A stretch of 64,000 bases of DNA from an uncultured Clostridia bacterium (GTDB lineage Bacteria; Bacillota; Clostridia; TANB77; CAG-508), in contig CANPVM010000003.1 of the NCBI GenBank assembly GCA_947581805.1, positions 1 to 64,000 of the forward strand, given 5' to 3'. Shown here in pieces: positions 61,870 to 64,000 of this stretch; within the stretch, counting starts at the first letter, position 1; each line of letters starts with the position of its first letter. Below the pieces are notes generated by a model that did not search any database, was not told where the DNA came from, and saw only the letters and a program-made list of their open reading frames with translations. The position numbers and the translations under genes were made by a program.

Positions 61870-63183
61870 TTATAAACTTGCTATTAAATCGTATCCTTGT
61901 ACGCCAGTAATTGTGCAAGTTACAAATTTTCCTAATAAGTCTTTTTCGGTCATTGTTGTCGTTGTTGTTGGAATATAAATTAGTCCGTCAATGTCTGGCA
62001 CCTCTCTATAACTTCTTCCTACGTAATATTTGTTATCAAAGGTTTTAGTTTCAACTAATACTTCTAATTTTGTTCCAATTAATTCTTTTTGTTTTTCTTC
62101 TGCTATTTCTTGTTGCAAACTCATAATTTTATTATATCTACTTTTCTTTGTGCTCCAATGAATTTGATTTGGTAATTTTTCTGCTGGTGTATTTTCTTCT
62201 TTTGAATAAGAAAAGGCTCCTAATCTATCAAATTTTGTTTTCTTTACAAATTCATATAACTCTTCGAAATCTTCTTTGGTCTCTCCTGGAAAACCTACCA
62301 TTACTGTTGTTCGGATTACCACATTTGGAATTTCTTTTCTTAATTTTGTAATTAATTTTTCTATACTTTGCTTGTCACTTTTTCGATTCATTCTTTTTAA
62401 TACTGGATTGGCAATATGTTGAATTGGAATATCAAAATAAGAGCAAATTTTTTCTTCATTTTTTACTACTTCTATTAGTTCATCAGTAATGGTTTCTGGG
62501 TAAGCATATAAAAAACGGAGCCATTTTATACCTTGTATTTTACATAGTTTTTGTAATAATTCTGCTAAACGTGGTTTTCCATATAAATCTATTCCATATT
62601 TTGTTGTATCTTGTGCAATGACAATGATTTCTTTATATCCTTCTTTTACAAGTTGCTTTGCTTCTTCTAAAATATCTTCAATTTTCCTACTAATATATTT
62701 TCCTCTAATTTTAGGAATAGCACAATAGGTACAAAAATTGCTACAACCTTCTGCAATTCTTAAGTAAGCAAAATTTTCTCCTGTGGTAATGGTTCTATTT
62801 AAAAAATCTAATGTTTTTGCTTTCGTTTTTTCAGGTTTAATTACTCCTTTTATTTGCTCCCAAATAGTATTGTAAGAGTCATATTTAATCCATAAATCTA
62901 CTTCTGGAATGGCTTTTTGCAAATCTTCTTTATAGCGTTGAACTAAACACCCCATAACAATTAAATACTGGCATCTTCTCTTTTTTTCTTCTGCCATTTC
63001 TAAAATGGTGTTAATGGCTTCTTCTTTGGCAGGTGTAATAAAGCCACAAGTATTTATTACAATAATATCAGCTTCTTTTGCATTATTTACAATTTGGTAT
63101 CCATTTTCTTTGAATAGCCCTATTGTCATTTCTGTATCTACTAAATTTTTGCTACATCCTAAATGAACGAACCCTACTTTCAT
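61870..63183 (-). CDS. rimO: Ribosomal protein S12 methylthiotransferase RimO
   Basis: 437 residues: UPF0004 domain with cysteines in HLGCSKNLVDTE, INTCGF and VMGCLVQRYKEDL, radical SAM core AEGCSNFCTYCAIPKIRGKY (Cx3Cx2C), VMVGFPGETKEDF and C-terminal TRAM domain. HLGCSKN favours RimO over MiaB. Adds a methylthio group to S12 Asp. Confidence 0.95.
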   Translation of the reverse strand: MKVGFVHLGCSKNLVDTEMTIGLFKENGYQIVNNAKEADIIVINTCGFITPAKEEAINTILEMAEEKKRRCQYLIVMGCLVQRYKEDLQKAIPEVDLWIKYDSYNTIWEQIKGVIKPEKTKAKTLDFLNRTITTGENFAYLRIAEGCSNFCTYCAIPKIRGKYISRKIEDILEEAKQLVKEGYKEIIVIAQDTTKYGIDLYGKPRLAELLQKLCKIQGIKWLRFLYAYPETITDELIEVVKNEEKICSYFDIPIQHIANPVLKRMNRKSDKQSIEKLITKLRKEIPNVVIRTTVMVGFPGETKEDFEELYEFVKKTKFDRLGAFSYSKEENTPAEKLPNQIHWSTKKSRYNKIMSLQQEIAEEKQKELIGTKLEVLVETKTFDNKYYVGRSYREVPDIDGLIYIPTTTTTMTEKDLLGKFVTCTITGVQGYDLIASL

Positions 63184-63239
63184 TTTTTATTTCTATCCTT
63201 TCTGCGTTTTAGTATCATCAATATATTGTTTCTTTTATA

Positions 63240-63281
63240 TAAGTTAAGGAATATCAAACTCGATATTCCTTAACTTTTTTA
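63240..63281. terminator. Terminator upstream of rimO, after the kinase gene
   Basis: AAGTTAAGGAATATC...GATATTCCTTAACTT with T-run; overlaps the last codon of the kinase gene. Confidence 0.88.
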
Positions 63282-63854
63282 CTTAAAATATTCTCCAAAA
63301 TACTTTTGTACATTTTCCTCAAATATTTCTTTTGTATCGTTAGCAAAGCGTACTACTTTAATATTTTTCGTTGTTTTTTCTACTTCATCTGCCATTTTTA
63401 AGTATTCTCTTTGCTGCATGATACTACTTTCTACTTCAAATTTTTGATATTGATGTTTGTCTCTCTTGATTCTGCTTTCGTATAGAGATTCATCTTGTAA
63501 ATATGTTATTACTAAGTAGATATCATACTGCTCTGCATTTTTCATGTTGTCTAACTGTGCTAACAAAGCTTCATATGTAGGGGTAAAAGAATACTTTTGA
63601 TACCCAAGTCTTGAATATACTTCATTGGTGAAAAAGGTCCTGTCAAATATCATATTGATATCAGTGCAGTTTTCCATATATTCAATTAATTTTTCATACT
63701 TTAGCTTTATCTTTGCAAGACCGGTCTCTCCTCTATCTTTAATACCAGATAGTCGGTATAAGTCTGTTGCTGCCATATGTTCTCTTAAATAGTTAGTAAA
63801 GGTAGTTTTTCCAACCCCTTGTGGTCCTTCTACAATGATAATAACATCTTTCAT
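63279..63854 (-). CDS. Deoxynucleoside/thymidylate kinase-like P-loop protein
   Basis: 191 residues: MKDVIIIVEGPQGVGKTTFT (P-loop), MIFDRTFFTNEVYSRLGYQK (DR.x motif as in nucleoside kinases), YDIYLVITYLQDESLYESRI (LID Arg). The EGPQGVGKTT and DRTFFTNEVY motifs fit dNK/TMPK-like kinases. Start at 63854 behind AAGGAG. 63885-64000 shows no gene. Confidence 0.8.
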   Translation of the reverse strand: MKDVIIIVEGPQGVGKTTFTNYLREHMAATDLYRLSGIKDRGETGLAKIKLKYEKLIEYMENCTDINMIFDRTFFTNEVYSRLGYQKYSFTPTYEALLAQLDNMKNAEQYDIYLVITYLQDESLYESRIKRDKHQYQKFEVESSIMQQREYLKMADEVEKTTKNIKVVRFANDTKEIFEENVQKYFGEYFK

Positions 63855-64000
63855 AATGATTTTCTCCTTTTTTTGTTCCATCAAAAGTTTATAATACTTT
63901 TTGTTACTACGCGTATTATATTCTTTTTTATTCTATTTGTAAAGATTTAAATAAGAATTTTGTCATATATTGTATTATTTTACTAGCAAAAAAATATTAA

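Overview
This is a 64 kb stretch of an AT-rich (roughly 30% GC) chromosome from an anaerobic, spore-forming member of the Clostridia (Firmicutes), probably an uncultured gut lineage. The evidence is a dense set of sporulation genes (sleB, spoVAC/AD/AE, yunB, yabG, spoIIID, spo0A, a SPOCS-LysM spore protein, CotF-like coat genes). Anaerobic genes (pflB/pflA, feoA/feoB, rubrerythrin) sit beside Firmicutes-type leaders for infC-rpmI-rplT, rplM and pyrG. I see no phage, IS element, CRISPR array or rRNA. I cannot assign a genus.

The main finding concerns the codon CGG. Ten genes look broken: spoVAD, yunB, yabG (less certain), an MMPL/RND transporter, a radical SAM repair protein (three sites), pflA, a SAM methyltransferase, feoB (four sites), feoA and a DUF2207 protein. 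In each case the break lies at a zero-frame CGG triplet. Skipping the C and reading the next three bases (GGA, GGT or GGC) as glycine restores the conserved protein. That makes fifteen sites, all with the same inserted base in the same codon phase, and mostly at invariant glycines such as the FeoB P-loop. CGG is read in frame at only six other places, four of them in two genes (ddh and an SSB) of foreign base composition. The simplest biological reading is recurrent +1 ribosomal frameshifting at a hungry or unassigned CGG codon. A systematic sequencing artefact must be excluded first. feoA and the C-terminus of the methyltransferase only become visible with this reading.

Layout. 1-5,600: edge repeat protein, sleB, pyrG with a leader terminator, horizontally acquired ddh, purine nucleoside phosphorylase. 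5,600-12,500: greA, GH18-type spore or cell-wall protein, PLC-like protein, then dodecin-spoVAC-AD-AE. 12,500-19,000: rplT-rpmI-infC operon with leader attenuator and a non-ATG infC start, a pilin-like protein with a hypervariable-looking FGE tail, rplM-rpsI, and a minimal SufC-SufB/D pair. 19,000-25,100: yunB, SPOCS-LysM, veg, coaE, coaD, yabG, spoIIID. 25,100-43,000: hypothetical genes, AraC and TetR regulators, an MMPL transporter with its partner protein, a PHP phosphoesterase, a P-type ATPase, SSB, trmL, and a radical SAM/DUF4130 repair pair. 43,000-50,000: duplicated XRE regulators, pflB, a type I toxin-antitoxin locus inserted before pflA, spo0A, yigZ, tRNA-His and tRNA-Gln. 50,000-64,000: dut, rubrerythrin, an esterase, a small island bounded by 42-bp direct repeats that carries two tandem structured RNAs beside a DUF3800 gene, then feoBA, DUF2207-lemA, rimO and a nucleoside kinase.
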